Positions 6,744 to 14,536 are shown, numbered from the stretch's first letter. The stretch: DNA of 30,770 nucleotides from an uncultured Christensenella sp. (GCA_910584155.1 CAJTYG010000013.1:1-30770); one strand, 5' to 3'. The notes: a model not told the origin generated them from the sequence alone. Numbers and translations are program-made.

Positions 6744-9503
6744 TTACGGGCGGGTGTCAACATCCACGTTGCGCCATTCTATTTTGACATAAATTTCCCA
6801 TTTCTCGCCAAAGATTTTCTTCATCGCAGCCTCTATTTCCAATTTGAACGTACCTTCCTCATCCACGTCCGCAGAAATGACCTTCAAGGCGGTACACTCA
6901 ACAAAAGCGTTTCCGTCCATGCTGTATCTGAATGACGGCAACGACGTCAGCGCAGGCGGCAAGGATACTTCGGCAAGCTGTGTGCAACCTCTGAATGCGC
7001 AAAAATCTATCAGCTTGGTACACCCTAAAAACGACACCTTTTCAATGCTTGTGAGGTAGCTCATTCCATAACGTGCGACCGAGCCTTTGCAGATATTTAC
7101 TTCTTTCAGCATTTTAGGCACATATTTTTTTGTATCCGATTGTATGACAGATATCTGCAAGCTGCCCGCCGATTCCGATACCGACACCTTACGCATAGGC
7201 ACTTCATAGAGATTTCTTCCGCCGCTCGGATCGTCGGAAGCAAACAGTGCGCAAAATGGGACGTATATCCCTACTGTTTCGCTATCAAACTCAGTTAGCC
7301 CTGCAAACGGAACCGTCACGGACTGCAGCGATATACAGTCGGATAACATTCCGTCGTACAATTTTGTGATACTGTCGGGCAATATGAGCGTGGTAAGCTG
7401 CGAACAGCCCTTAAGCAAATCGGCAGGGATATCCGTAAGCCTTGACTTAATTTCCAACGATACCGCATTTGCAAACAGCTCGCCCTTGATCGCTTCAACC
7501 TTTAAGCCGTCTATTTCCTCGGGGACTACGACATTGTTTCCGTAAACCTGCGCATTGTACCCCGTCAACGTATTCTTTCCGTTTATCATTGCGGTAGTAA
7601 ACATAGGTATTTTTTCAAATTTTGCATACAGCACCAAAGACTTGCACAAATCCGTATCGATGATTTCTATTGCCGTGCCCTCGAATTCGGCATTGTCAAA
7701 CCAACCTAAAAAGCTGAATTGAACTTTGCTTGCGGCGCCGAGCTGTATATCCTCGTCGGCGTATTTGTATGACGTCGGATTGAGAGCGGAATTTTCGCCT
7801 CCGTCAAGCTCGTAACGTATTTCGTATACACATTCCTCCCACTTGGCATAAAGAGTTATATCCTTTGCAAAATCTTTGGTATCCAAAGAAAACATACGTT
7901 TGCCTAAGCAGCCTTCATCTTCGCACCAACCTGAAAAGCTATAGCCTTTTCTTACAGGCTTTGGCAAATCAAAGCTGCCTGCTGCCACAGTATAGTTTTC
8001 GGTTGGACGAGCAGGCTCATTTGCCCCGTTGTACTCATAAGTGACAGTGTAAACAATAGCTTCCCACCTTGCAAACAGCGTCATATTTTTTGGCGCTTCC
8101 GAAGTTATTTCGCTCACCTCTATGCCCTGCTCGTCTTCCCAATGCAAAAAAGTAAAGCCCCTTTTGACGGGATCCGCAAGCGTAAGCGGCTCGCTGAGCG
8201 CAGTATATTCATACTCGCCGTCAGCGGTTTGATTTTCGTCGGGATTTGCGCCGCCGTCCATTTCAAAAACGACCTTGTATTTCTTTGGCGTCCATCTTGC
8301 GAAAAAGGTTTTTTCGCCCGTACTGTTTTCGGGTATTTCCGTCACCTTTACGCCCGTAACGTCACCTGCAGTATACCAACCGACAAACTCAAAATATCTG
8401 CGGGTGGGACCAGGCAACGAAACTCCGTTCTCTATAGTGTAGCTTTGCGGAATATCTCCGCTAAGCTCGCCGCCGTCAAGCTCGTATGTTATGCTGTAGT
8501 TTATAGGTGTGTAAACCGCAGTTACGTTGACTGTATCCTGTGCGTTTTCATAGTCCGCCTCGCTCCATTTTGCCGAGTATCCTTTCTTTGCCTTAGGCGG
8601 ATCGCAGTCGGACAGGTCGTCGCCCTCATCTACGGTTATTTCGTGCGTGCTGCCGTCTTCCTCGTGAAAAACTATCTTAAACTTTTTTGATTCGATTTCC
8701 AAAAAAGCGTGCATATCTTCGATATCCGCATAGTTTTTGCCCGCCTCAAAATGCGCCGTAACCAAATATTTTCCGACTTCCGTCTGAATGTTGTTTTCAT
8801 ATGTGACGCTCACGCCGTCTGGCAAAGCGCCGCTTATAAGCAACGTCTTTTCCTCGCCGTCGCAGACAAAGGTTTTATCCTCAAGCTTCACGGACGACAT
8901 ATCGATCACCGCCTTTTCTATTGTGAGCTTGCAGGAAAGCCGCAGATCCTTATAGCCATATGCCGACACAGTAGCACCCACCGTGTATTCCCCTGCGTCG
9001 ACGTACTCGCCGTCAATATCCACGTCGGCATTTTCGGGCGCATTGTTTACAGTCGGTTTGTGAGCCTGTCCGTTGTAAATGAAGCTTGTATCGGGCATCG
9101 TCACACCCGTCATATTTTTCAAATCCGACCATTTCGCATATAATTTATACCCGTTTTGCGCAAGCACAGTCAGATTATCGCCCTCGAGCAGATCGCAAAC
9201 TATATCAAATGAAATTTCGTGATAAAGCGATTCGTCGGTGCACCACGCAGAGATATACTTCCCATCCTTTGTACAGGTGGGCGCATATTCGTCTGCGCCG
9301 CAAATTATATCGTCTTCCTCATTGTTTAAAACAAATGTGACAGAAGTCACCTCTTCCCCATCTGCAATAACGGTATTTGTGTTTTCATCATCGTCGCAAG
9401 CGCAAAATATGCTTAAAGACAAAATAGTTATGCTCAAAACTGCCACAAAATAAAAAAACAGACGCAACCTATTTTTTGCGCCTTTCACAAAGAGTTTCAT
9501 CAT
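6744..9503 (-). CDS. Large surface lipoprotein with MBG-like domains, InlB B-repeats and C-terminal LRR_5
   Basis: A 919-aa protein. Residues 1-36 form a lipoprotein signal ending FCAC, with Cys36 as the probable lipid-bearing residue. Then follow about two MBG-like domains (SFIYNGQAHKPTVNN, 'VDAGEYTV', and KTFVCDGEEKTL). About five Listeria-Bacteroides (InlB B) repeats come next, recognisable by ITYELDGGE, GYSFSGW and LYAKWE. The C-terminus has BspA-like leucine-rich repeats (LTDIPADLLKGCSQLTTLILPDSITKL). Such proteins sit on the outer face of the membrane and are thought to bind host, glycan or protein ligands; the ligand here is unknown. RBS GGAGGG precedes tandem ATG ATG codons. It is transcribed alone. 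Confidence 0.85.
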   Translation of the reverse strand: MMKLFVKGAKNRLRLFFYFVAVLSITILSLSIFCACDDDENTNTVIADGEEVTSVTFVLNNEEDDIICGADEYAPTCTKDGKYISAWCTDESLYHEISFDIVCDLLEGDNLTVLAQNGYKLYAKWSDLKNMTGVTMPDTSFIYNGQAHKPTVNNAPENADVDIDGEYVDAGEYTVGATVSAYGYKDLRLSCKLTIEKAVIDMSSVKLEDKTFVCDGEEKTLLISGALPDGVSVTYENNIQTEVGKYLVTAHFEAGKNYADIEDMHAFLEIESKKFKIVFHEEDGSTHEITVDEGDDLSDCDPPKAKKGYSAKWSEADYENAQDTVNVTAVYTPINYSITYELDGGELSGDIPQSYTIENGVSLPGPTRRYFEFVGWYTAGDVTGVKVTEIPENSTGEKTFFARWTPKKYKVVFEMDGGANPDENQTADGEYEYTALSEPLTLADPVKRGFTFLHWEDEQGIEVSEITSEAPKNMTLFARWEAIVYTVTYEYNGANEPARPTENYTVAAGSFDLPKPVRKGYSFSGWCEDEGCLGKRMFSLDTKDFAKDITLYAKWEECVYEIRYELDGGENSALNPTSYKYADEDIQLGAASKVQFSFLGWFDNAEFEGTAIEIIDTDLCKSLVLYAKFEKIPMFTTAMINGKNTLTGYNAQVYGNNVVVPEEIDGLKVEAIKGELFANAVSLEIKSRLTDIPADLLKGCSQLTTLILPDSITKLYDGMLSDCISLQSVTVPFAGLTEFDSETVGIYVPFCALFASDDPSGGRNLYEVPMRKVSVSESAGSLQISVIQSDTKKYVPKMLKEVNICKGSVARYGMSYLTSIEKVSFLGCTKLIDFCAFRGCTQLAEVSLPPALTSLPSFRYSMDGNAFVECTALKVISADVDEEGTFKLEIEAAMKKIFGEKWEIYVKIEWRNVDVDTRP

Positions 9504-9581
9504 GTGCTACCCTCCAAAATACATACATTTTAAATACGTCACAAGTATGCGTATTTTGTCGAATTCTGTCGAAATTTGTAG

Positions 9582-9600
9582 TTTAAGTTTACTACTTAAA
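9582..9600. repeat. Short inverted repeat upstream of the InlB-repeat lipoprotein
   Basis: TTTAAGT and ACTTAAA, separated by 5 nt, lie about 80-100 bp upstream of the lipoprotein start in an AT-rich spacer (9504-9710). It could be a regulator site. The rest of the spacer shows nothing I can name. Confidence 0.25.
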
Positions 9601-9710
9601 GTAGCAATTAGCAACTGTTTTGTAGAAGTTTTTTAATTTAAAAGATTAATTCATACAGTTGTATGCATAACATAATTTAAAAAATGAATATAATGTTTAA
9701 AATTTAAAAA

Positions 9711-10295
9711 CTATATTTCTAAAATATAACCGCACAAATCCCTTGGAAATTGTTTCCACTGTATTTTATATGATCCATTTATTTGTAAAGCGCCTGTGTT
9801 TGCTTTTTTACCTAAACAAGGATAAGATACAGAACCATTAAGCAATACATTTCCATCTGAACGGAAATAAGAATAAATACCGACATTTTTTGATGTGCTA
9901 TTACTGTAAAAATTTCTACCCTGATTTTTATCAACTATGGCAATAACATATGTTTTATTAAATCCGGCTTCTTTCAATTCTTCCATAAACTTTATATCCT
10001 CAACAAATTTAAACATACGCACAGGATATTGCCCTTGTCGAGGGTATTTAAGCTCTATTGCATATTTTTCTTTTTCATTGAAAACCGCTATATCAATCTC
10101 ATGCTTCACTGTTTTTAAATTTTTATCATTAATGAAGTATTTAACATTCCTTTCAAATTGCACTTTATATTGTGGTAGCTCCGTCCTAAGATAAATACCT
10201 AACTCGTGTTGAAGAGAAAATTCGTTATAAATTTCAATATCTTTATTTTCATTATAATAGCACTCAAAAAATTTCCCTAGTTTGGTTAATAACAC
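9711..10295 (-). CDS. PD-(D/E)XK nuclease-like protein, AT-rich
   Basis: A 194-aa protein from a GTG start at 10295, chosen because GGAGG lies 8 nt upstream. A TTG five codons earlier would overlap that RBS. The stretch HEIDIAVFNEKEKYAIELKYP has the spacing of a PD-(D/E)XK active site (Asp68, Glu81-x-Lys83 from the GTG), as in restriction, Holliday-junction and phage-defence nucleases. No partner methylase or specificity gene is present, so a complete restriction system is not supported. Base composition is distinctly AT-richer than neighbouring genes, hinting at acquisition. The family is not identified precisely. Confidence 0.6.
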   Translation of the reverse strand: MLLTKLGKFFECYYNENKDIEIYNEFSLQHELGIYLRTELPQYKVQFERNVKYFINDKNLKTVKHEIDIAVFNEKEKYAIELKYPRQGQYPVRMFKFVEDIKFMEELKEAGFNKTYVIAIVDKNQGRNFYSNSTSKNVGIYSYFRSDGNVLLNGSVSYPCLGKKANTGALQINGSYKIQWKQFPRDLCGYILEI

Positions 10296-10362
10296 TATTC
10301 TATCCTCCAAAACAAATCAACTTTATATTAAAAATCACAAACAGTAAATTCATCTTTCATTT

Positions 10363-10707
10363 TCAACTATTCAATTTTAATTCAATGGCAAGCACACCGT
10401 ATTGACGTTGCTTTTCAAGCGAATAATACTCCAACATATCGTTTGCCGATGCGGCTAAGATTTCATCTGCGCTATATCCGCACCTCTCAAGCGGAACGGT
10501 CGCATATAGCTCTTCAAAGGTGCTATATTTGTTAAGACTTATCACTTTGCAGACAAGCTTTTCATCGTTGTCCACACAGGAAAACTCTATAATGTCCCCG
10601 ACATCAAGCAACTGTCTTTTTTCGTCATAAAGCCTCATCTCTACGGTTTTTGTACCGTTTTTGATTTTGTCAAACGGAGCTCGCTTCAGTTTCATATAAT
10701 GCGTCAT
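10363..10707 (-). CDS. ASCH-domain protein (putative RNA-binding)
   Basis: 114 aa from the ATG at 10707, preceded by a G-rich Shine-Dalgarno (GGGGGGGAAG). An upstream TTG at 10725 would consume that RBS. The sequence MKLKRAPFDKIKNGTKTVEMRLYDEKR ... VGDIIEF and the C-terminal GVLAIEL follow the ASCH/PUA-like fold pattern, with the basic G-x-K-x-x-E-x-R motif near the N-terminus. ASCH proteins bind nucleic acid and some hydrolyse modified nucleosides. The function here is unknown. It sits between the AT-rich nuclease-like gene and the tRNA-Thr integration site. Confidence 0.75.
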   Translation of the reverse strand: MTHYMKLKRAPFDKIKNGTKTVEMRLYDEKRQLLDVGDIIEFSCVDNDEKLVCKVISLNKYSTFEELYATVPLERCGYSADEILAASANDMLEYYSLEKQRQYGVLAIELKLNS

Positions 10708-10882
10708 AGCACTTCCCCCCCCCAAATCTTCTTATGCAAACATTATATCTTAAGCTTGTTATGATTGCAAAAGAAATTTGGCATTTATAAATCATCTCAT
10801 CATTTTATAAGCATATTTTTACGGAATATGAGCAAAAAATGACTTCCGCTTACAAAAAATATTTTAAATGCAGCAAAAATCA

Positions 10883-10911
10883 TTGCATTTTTTATGAAGC
10901 TTTGATATAAT
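10883..10911 (+). promoter_or_regulatory. Promoter of tRNA-Thr
   Basis: TTGCAT (10883-10888), 17-bp spacer, TATAAT (10906-10911). The expected start site near 10918 is about 13 nt before the tRNA. Confidence 0.75.
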
Positions 10912-10930
10912 CACAAGGCAATGAAAATTT

Positions 10931-11006
10931 GCTGGTGTGGCTCAGTCGGTAGAGCAGCTGATTCGTAATCAGCAGGTCGGCGGTTCGAGTCCGCCCACCA
11001 GCTCCA
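10931..11006 (+). tRNA. tRNA-Thr (anticodon CGT)
   Basis: 76 nt that fold as a canonical tRNA: acceptor stem GCTGGTG/CACCAGC, D arm GCTC...GAGC, anticodon stem GCTGA/TCAGC around loop TTCGTAA (anticodon CGT), T arm GGCGG TTCGAGT CCGCC, discriminator T and encoded CCA. U73 fits threonine tRNAs of Firmicutes. From position 10960 onward the sequence is identical to the second copy at 15008-15054, so its 3' half is the attachment core of the integrated element. Integration leaves the tRNA functional. Confidence 0.95.
10960..11006. repeat. Left attachment site core (47 bp, inside tRNA-Thr)
   Basis: Identical over 47 bp to 15008-15054, with divergence immediately on both sides. It covers the tRNA from the anticodon stem through CCA. 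Confidence 0.92.
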
Positions 11007-11012
11007 ATATTT

Positions 11013-11039
11013 AAGACACCGTTTTACGGTGTCTTTTTT
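11013..11039 (+). terminator. Terminator after tRNA-Thr, brought by the element
   Basis: AAGACACCG/CGGTGTCTT (9 bp, loop TTTTA) followed by TTTTTT. It lies inside the element and replaces the original tRNA terminator, now displaced to 15057-15098. Confidence 0.85.
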
Positions 11040-11084
11040 CTGTCGGTGTTTACCTCACTTGTTTATATATTATTAAAACAGAAT

Positions 11085-11160
11085 AAGCAACTTCGTTGCT
11101 TTTTCTTATCGCCTGCGTGCGGGATGTGCGCACGTATACGTGCGTGTGCGTGCGTGCGTA
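11085..11160. other. Candidate origin region: hairpin, TTTTTCTTATC, 16-bp palindrome, GT-rich repeats
   Basis: A hairpin AAGCAA/TTGCTT (11085-11101) is followed directly by TTTTTCTTATC, which resembles the start of the pC194/pUB110-family nick site (TTTCTTATC). Next come the perfect 16-bp palindrome CGCACGTATACGTGCG (11129-11144) and a run of GTGC/GTGT units. Dense secondary structure beside a rolling-circle rep gene suggests a double- or single-strand origin. The match is short and the assignment is inference. The first hairpin could also serve as a terminator. Confidence 0.3.
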
Positions 11161-11196
11161 AAAGAAACGGCACACGTTGCCGTCGTGTGCCGTTTC
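11160..11196 (-). terminator. Terminator of the element's leftward operon
   Basis: Stem GAAACGGCACAC/GTGTGCCGTTTC (11164-11175/11185-11196, plus one more pair) followed on the minus strand by TTTTA. It lies 59 bp downstream of the rep stop codon. Confidence 0.65.
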
Positions 11197-11254
11197 AAAA
11201 AGGAAATACATATAAAGGCAAAAAACCTTACATATATTATCATGAATAAGGTCA

Positions 11255-12196
11255 TTAATCTTGCTGATAAGGTAGCCGTTTTATGTCACTGTTTTGATTT
11301 TCAGTCAGCAAGTTATCAATCTCACACTCTGTACAGCCGCACACCTCGCACACAAAGTGTTTGAGCTGTTCTTCTGTACTCTCGTTTAAGAGCTCGTCAA
11401 CTTTCTTAGATAAGCCGTACAGCTCGCCCCATGCGGATATTAGACGCTTGCCTTTCACTACCTCTATAAGCTCGTTTATCGCTTCTTTCGGTAGGTCAAG
11501 CCAATCGAATTTACATATATATTTGAAAGTTTCGACAATGCCACGCATTAGCGCTTCATTGTCTGTCTTATCGCTCTTCTTATCTCTGATACCGTGTATG
11601 AATACGCTTCCGACTTTCTTACTTGTATGTAGTGCGCCTGCAGTCGCACGTTCCCAAAGTTCCTTATATTCTTCAAACTGATAAACGGGCTTATCGCTCT
11701 TCACAATAGTAATTGCGTGTATGTGTGGGTGCCACAAACCCGAACCTACGCCAAGCTTAACCTCAATCGATTTTACGCCGCCGTTACTCAGCGCCTTAAA
11801 TCGCTTACGACTAAACTTGTCGTTATTAGTCATGTCTCGCCACGCTGCGTTCAGAGCGTCAAGCCCTACATGTAAGCTACTTTGGTCTTTGATAGTCAGA
11901 TTAAGGAAGAATATCAGATAACCACGTTCTCGCAAGTCTTGAAGCAATGGCATGAGCTTTGCCAACCACGCCAAAGCACGCCGCTTTGAGCATACACCGC
12001 AGAAACGGCTATTACAATAGCCACCTGTGCCGACATAATAACGTGCGCCACAAGCGGTACATGTTGCAAACTGCGAATATTTTCCGCACTGCTCGATCTT
12101 GTCCGCAAGCTCTGTTTCGCTTGCGTTACGCAGTGCGGGTATTATTTTATTTTTATTAAAGTGCAGCTTTTCCTGCACCTGTTTTAACTCTAACAT
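11255..12196 (-). CDS. rep: Rolling-circle replication initiator, Rep_1/pC194-pUB110 type (HUH endonuclease)
   Basis: A 313-aa protein with the motifs of HUH Rep proteins. CxxC and C-x4-C-x2-C cysteines (CTACG at 46-50, CNSRFCGVC at 61-69) precede motif 1 FLNLTI (97-102). The metal-binding HUH motif WHPHIHA (His156/158/160) follows, and a tyrosine in ETFKYICK (Tyr226) sits where the family nicks DNA. Only one such tyrosine is evident, as in plasmid-type Reps. It would nick the origin and start leading-strand synthesis of the excised circle. It is the last gene of the leftward operon, 241 bp after int. RBS AAAAGG lies before the ATG at 12196. The missing relaxase means Rep could also drive mobilisation, as proposed for some integrative elements (inference). 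Confidence 0.85.
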   Translation of the reverse strand: MLELKQVQEKLHFNKNKIIPALRNASETELADKIEQCGKYSQFATCTACGARYYVGTGGYCNSRFCGVCSKRRALAWLAKLMPLLQDLRERGYLIFFLNLTIKDQSSLHVGLDALNAAWRDMTNNDKFSRKRFKALSNGGVKSIEVKLGVGSGLWHPHIHAITIVKSDKPVYQFEEYKELWERATAGALHTSKKVGSVFIHGIRDKKSDKTDNEALMRGIVETFKYICKFDWLDLPKEAINELIEVVKGKRLISAWGELYGLSKKVDELLNESTEEQLKHFVCEVCGCTECEIDNLLTENQNSDIKRLPYQQD

Positions 12197-12437
12197 ATGT
12201 TTTTCCTTTTAGCTATAAAGCGGGCAACTGCATTTACTCCCGTGCTGATGAAAGAGTAAGTAAAGTTTTATTTCTCGCTCTGATTGCTCGTTTGCCACAT
12301 TTGGATGAGCTTCGGGCTCCGCCCTTAAACCCGCAGCGCTTGCGTGCTGCTTTATGATAATCAGAGTGTCGCCAAGCCCGACTATAAGCCGAACGTTATA
12401 TCTGTCGCCCTGACTGCGTCAGATACGACGGAGGGCA
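12197..12437. other. Non-coding spacer between int and rep, hairpin-rich
   Basis: No convincing gene in 241 bp. On the minus strand it holds hairpins such as GCAGC...GCTGC and GGGC-GGA-GCCC (about 12312-12350). Its position upstream of rep makes it an alternative site for a replication origin or rep leader control. No known motif is recognised. Confidence 0.3.
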
Positions 12438-13244
12438 TTAAAATTTTGAGAGCTTCAAAGCCTCTTGCCTTTGAAAGTCGTCTAACACGTGTGCGTATAT
12501 CCGAGACGTCACTGTTATGCTGCTATGTCCGAGCCATTGCTGCACAACTCTGAGAGCCACGCCGCACTCAAGGCAGCACGTCGCAAATGTGTGACGTAAG
12601 TCGTGTAACTTATGATTAGGGCATAAAACTTTAAATACATGTGTTACTGTGTCGGCTTTAAAAGGGAATAGCAAACCCTCGTCCTTTCGGTCGAGGGTTT
12701 GTAGTACGTCCATAAGCGGTTCAGATATAGGAAGGGTGCGCTCGCTCCCTTCCGTCTTAGTGCCGTGTATGTAAAGCACTTTGCGGTCAAAGTCTATATC
12801 TTCCCAACACATTGAAAGGGCTTCCGAGCGTCTGCACCCCGTCCATAGGTAAAACTCAAATAACGGCTTGTAGGGGCTTTCCTCAAGCTTTTGCATAAAA
12901 GCTTGACGTTCTCGTCGTGTAAGAGCTTTGCCGACGTTCTGACGGTGCTTGACGCTCTCTACCCACCGCATAGGACTTTTGCTAAGTATCTCAAGCTTTA
13001 CGGCTCTGTCCAGAGCCTCGCCTAAAACCTGCTTAGTATATTGCCTCATGCGCTCCGCTTGCACTGCATCCAGAGCGCACTCAATTTGAGCTACCGTCAG
13101 CGCTTCAAGCGGTTGCGCTTTCAGCTCCGACGGCACGTGCAAACGTATAATCATCTCGATATTGCGATAGGTCGAGGGCTTCACCCTCTTTTGCTTGTAT
13201 GCCTGCCATTCCTGCAGCCATTCACCAAACGTATAATTAGTCAT
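12438..13244 (-). CDS. int: Tyrosine recombinase / integrase of the element
   Basis: A 268-aa phage-type integrase. The N-terminal SAM-like DNA-binding region (residues 1-85, TFGEWLQEWQAYKQKRVKPSTY) is followed by the catalytic domain: Arg138 in TGCRRSEAL, Lys163 in GTKTEGS, His214-x-x-Arg217 in LHDLRHTF, His240 in LGHSS and nucleophile Tyr250 in RIYAHV. All six catalytic positions are present, so it should be active. It most likely recombines the 47-bp tRNA-Thr core. At 268 aa it is shorter than typical integrases (about 370-400 aa) because it lacks an N-terminal arm-binding domain. The ATG overlaps the sigma-like gene's TGA by 4 nt, so translation is coupled. Confidence 0.95.
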   Translation of the reverse strand: MTNYTFGEWLQEWQAYKQKRVKPSTYRNIEMIIRLHVPSELKAQPLEALTVAQIECALDAVQAERMRQYTKQVLGEALDRAVKLEILSKSPMRWVESVKHRQNVGKALTRRERQAFMQKLEESPYKPLFEFYLWTGCRRSEALSMCWEDIDFDRKVLYIHGTKTEGSERTLPISEPLMDVLQTLDRKDEGLLFPFKADTVTHVFKVLCPNHKLHDLRHTFATCCLECGVALRVVQQWLGHSSITVTSRIYAHVLDDFQRQEALKLSKF

Positions 13245-13867
13245 AAAATCAAATCCTTATTTGCTTTTAGCCTTTCTCTGTAAGAATGTTTAAGCGATTG
13301 TGCGCCGTCCCTCGATATTCCCATTTTCTGCCCGACTTCTCGGGCACTCATAGAACACCAGTAAAACAACTTAAATGCTTCTTGCTCTCTTGGACTAAGT
13401 AGGCTTAATAGCTTTACGCTTAATCGTTCTTCATTGTCATATTCGACATCTTTCTCAATTTCTTCGTCGATGTCAAAAGGGCTTGGCGTGAAATCTCCCA
13501 AAGTAGATACATTGCCTTTACTATCTGTTATAGGTCTGTCTAATATCGTAAGTATTTCGCAGTCGCCTTGCCTGAATTGATGAAAAAGCCTTTCTCCTCC
13601 GAAATACTCATAAACGCAAATGTCACGTATACTACGTATAAAGTGTGATACCTTGTCAAACTTGAATTTAGGAAAGTATAAATAACATGATTGCGCCATA
13701 TCTTCCCACAACCCGCCGTCTAAGCGTCGGGTTCTGCAGTACGCTCTTGATACGGTTTTGATTAAGTCATAGTTTTTAAGATAAAAGCGGTTAATCAGTT
13801 CCCGATTTCCCGCTTTTATCTCGCTTGCCTCTGTCTCATTTGGCAAATAACATACAGCTTGCGACAT
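13241..13867 (-). CDS. Sigma-70-like / ECF-type RNA polymerase sigma factor of the element
   Basis: A 208-aa protein. Residues about 25-95 resemble sigma region 2 (NRELINRFYLKNYDLIKTVSRAY ... LWEDMAQSCYLYF). The C-terminus has region 4-like LLSLLSPREQEAFKLFYW followed by a helix-turn-helix AREVGQKMGISRDGAQSL. A long acidic linker (about 120-145) separates them. Similar small sigma-like proteins occur in Firmicute integrative elements. It may switch on element genes or act only as a DNA-binding regulator. Its TGA overlaps the int ATG, which suggests fixed stoichiometry with the integrase. RBS AGAGGTG lies 5 nt before the ATG. Confidence 0.7.
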   Translation of the reverse strand: MSQAVCYLPNETEASEIKAGNRELINRFYLKNYDLIKTVSRAYCRTRRLDGGLWEDMAQSCYLYFPKFKFDKVSHFIRSIRDICVYEYFGGERLFHQFRQGDCEILTILDRPITDSKGNVSTLGDFTPSPFDIDEEIEKDVEYDNEERLSVKLLSLLSPREQEAFKLFYWCSMSAREVGQKMGISRDGAQSLKHSYRERLKANKDLIL

Positions 13868-13878
13868 AGTTTCACCTC

Positions 13879-14052
13879 TTAATCAAGCCCGCCTTGTTGT
13901 TCAAGTAGGTAGGTCAAGAGCTTTTTGTCCTCTGCTCTCGGAACGAGTGAAAACGACTTATTGCCGAGCTTCAAGTCGTAAAAAATACAAGAATGGTCTT
14001 TGCCGTCTTTGCCCTTAAAAATCTTCTTTTTGATTTCAACTTCTGCTTTCAT
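13879..14052 (-). CDS. Small conserved-looking element protein, function unknown
   Basis: 57 aa from the ATG at 14052, with RBS AAAGGAG 8 nt upstream. A TTG six codons earlier would overlap that RBS. The lysine-rich N-terminus (MKAEVEIKKKIFKGKDGKDH) leads into IFYDLKLGNKSFSLVPRAEDKKLLTYLL. No helix-turn-helix is evident, so excisionase is possible but unsupported. It sits 11 nt upstream of the sigma-like gene, in the same operon. Confidence 0.65.
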   Translation of the reverse strand: MKAEVEIKKKIFKGKDGKDHSCIFYDLKLGNKSFSLVPRAEDKKLLTYLLEQQGGLD

Positions 14053-14108
14053 TTTGTTTGCTCCTTTCAACTTTTTATTTCGTCCCCGTTGGGGTAACGT
14101 CTAATTAG

Positions 14109-14411
14109 TTAATGTTTTAAAATTTTTCTACGTTTAGCCTTATAGGCTTCTATCTGTTCAGGTGTTGCTTTCTTTACTCCAAACAAGCTTCCTTTATCTC
14201 TAACGAATTTAAGAGGACCTAACCCGATTAGCTTAGGTTCTAAACTTGTCACTCCTAACAAGCTGTTTTGCTCTTTTACGGCTTTGATATAGCCTTGTCT
14301 AAAAGCTATATCGGAATTAGTTAAGGTAGCCCCTTTGCTGTTGTGTCCGCTTTTAAGCTGTTCTTCAAATACTTCGCACTTCTCATCAGGACTTAACCGC
14401 TTCCACGTCAT
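14109..14411 (-). CDS. First gene of the element's leftward operon, function unknown
   Basis: 100 aa from the ATG at 14411. A GTG at 14420 is embedded in the Shine-Dalgarno AAGGGGGTG and is therefore less likely. The protein is basic at both ends (MTWKRLSPDEK ... YKAKRRKILKH) with a QLKSGHNSKGATLTNSDIAFRQGYIKA central part. It shows no signal peptide and no domain I recognise. As the promoter-proximal gene just downstream of the three operators, it is a candidate early regulator, recombination-directionality factor or anti-repressor (inference). Confidence 0.65.
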   Translation of the reverse strand: MTWKRLSPDEKCEVFEEQLKSGHNSKGATLTNSDIAFRQGYIKAVKEQNSLLGVTSLEPKLIGLGPLKFVRDKGSLFGVKKATPEQIEAYKAKRRKILKH

Positions 14412-14440
14412 TTGCTTCACCCCCTTGTGCTCTGATAGGT

Positions 14441-14515
14441 ACTTAGCAATGCTAAGTAAAATAATAATAACTTAGCAACGCTAAGAAGTCAAGAAAAAAC
14501 TTACCATTGCTAAGT
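14441..14515. promoter_or_regulatory. Three repeated operators at exact 29-bp spacing
   Basis: Three 17-bp sites begin at 14441 (ACTTAGCAATGCTAAGT), 14470 (ACTTAGCAACGCTAAGA) and 14499 (ACTTACCATTGCTAAGT). Each has half-sites CTTAGC/GCTAAG with small deviations. Starts are 29 bp apart in both intervals. They occupy the intergenic region between the leftward operon and the XRE gene, the expected binding region of that repressor. The first site is the most symmetric. Confidence 0.8.
14464..14492 (-). promoter_or_regulatory. Leftward promoter of the element operon, spacer filled by operator 2
   Basis: On the minus strand, TTGACT (14492-14487), a 17-bp spacer (14486-14470) and TATTAT (14469-14464). 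The spacer coincides exactly with operator 2, and operator 1 covers the expected start site near 14457. Repressor binding would block RNA polymerase directly. Confidence 0.7.
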
Positions 14516-14536
14516 AAAATAATTTAGAGGTGAATT

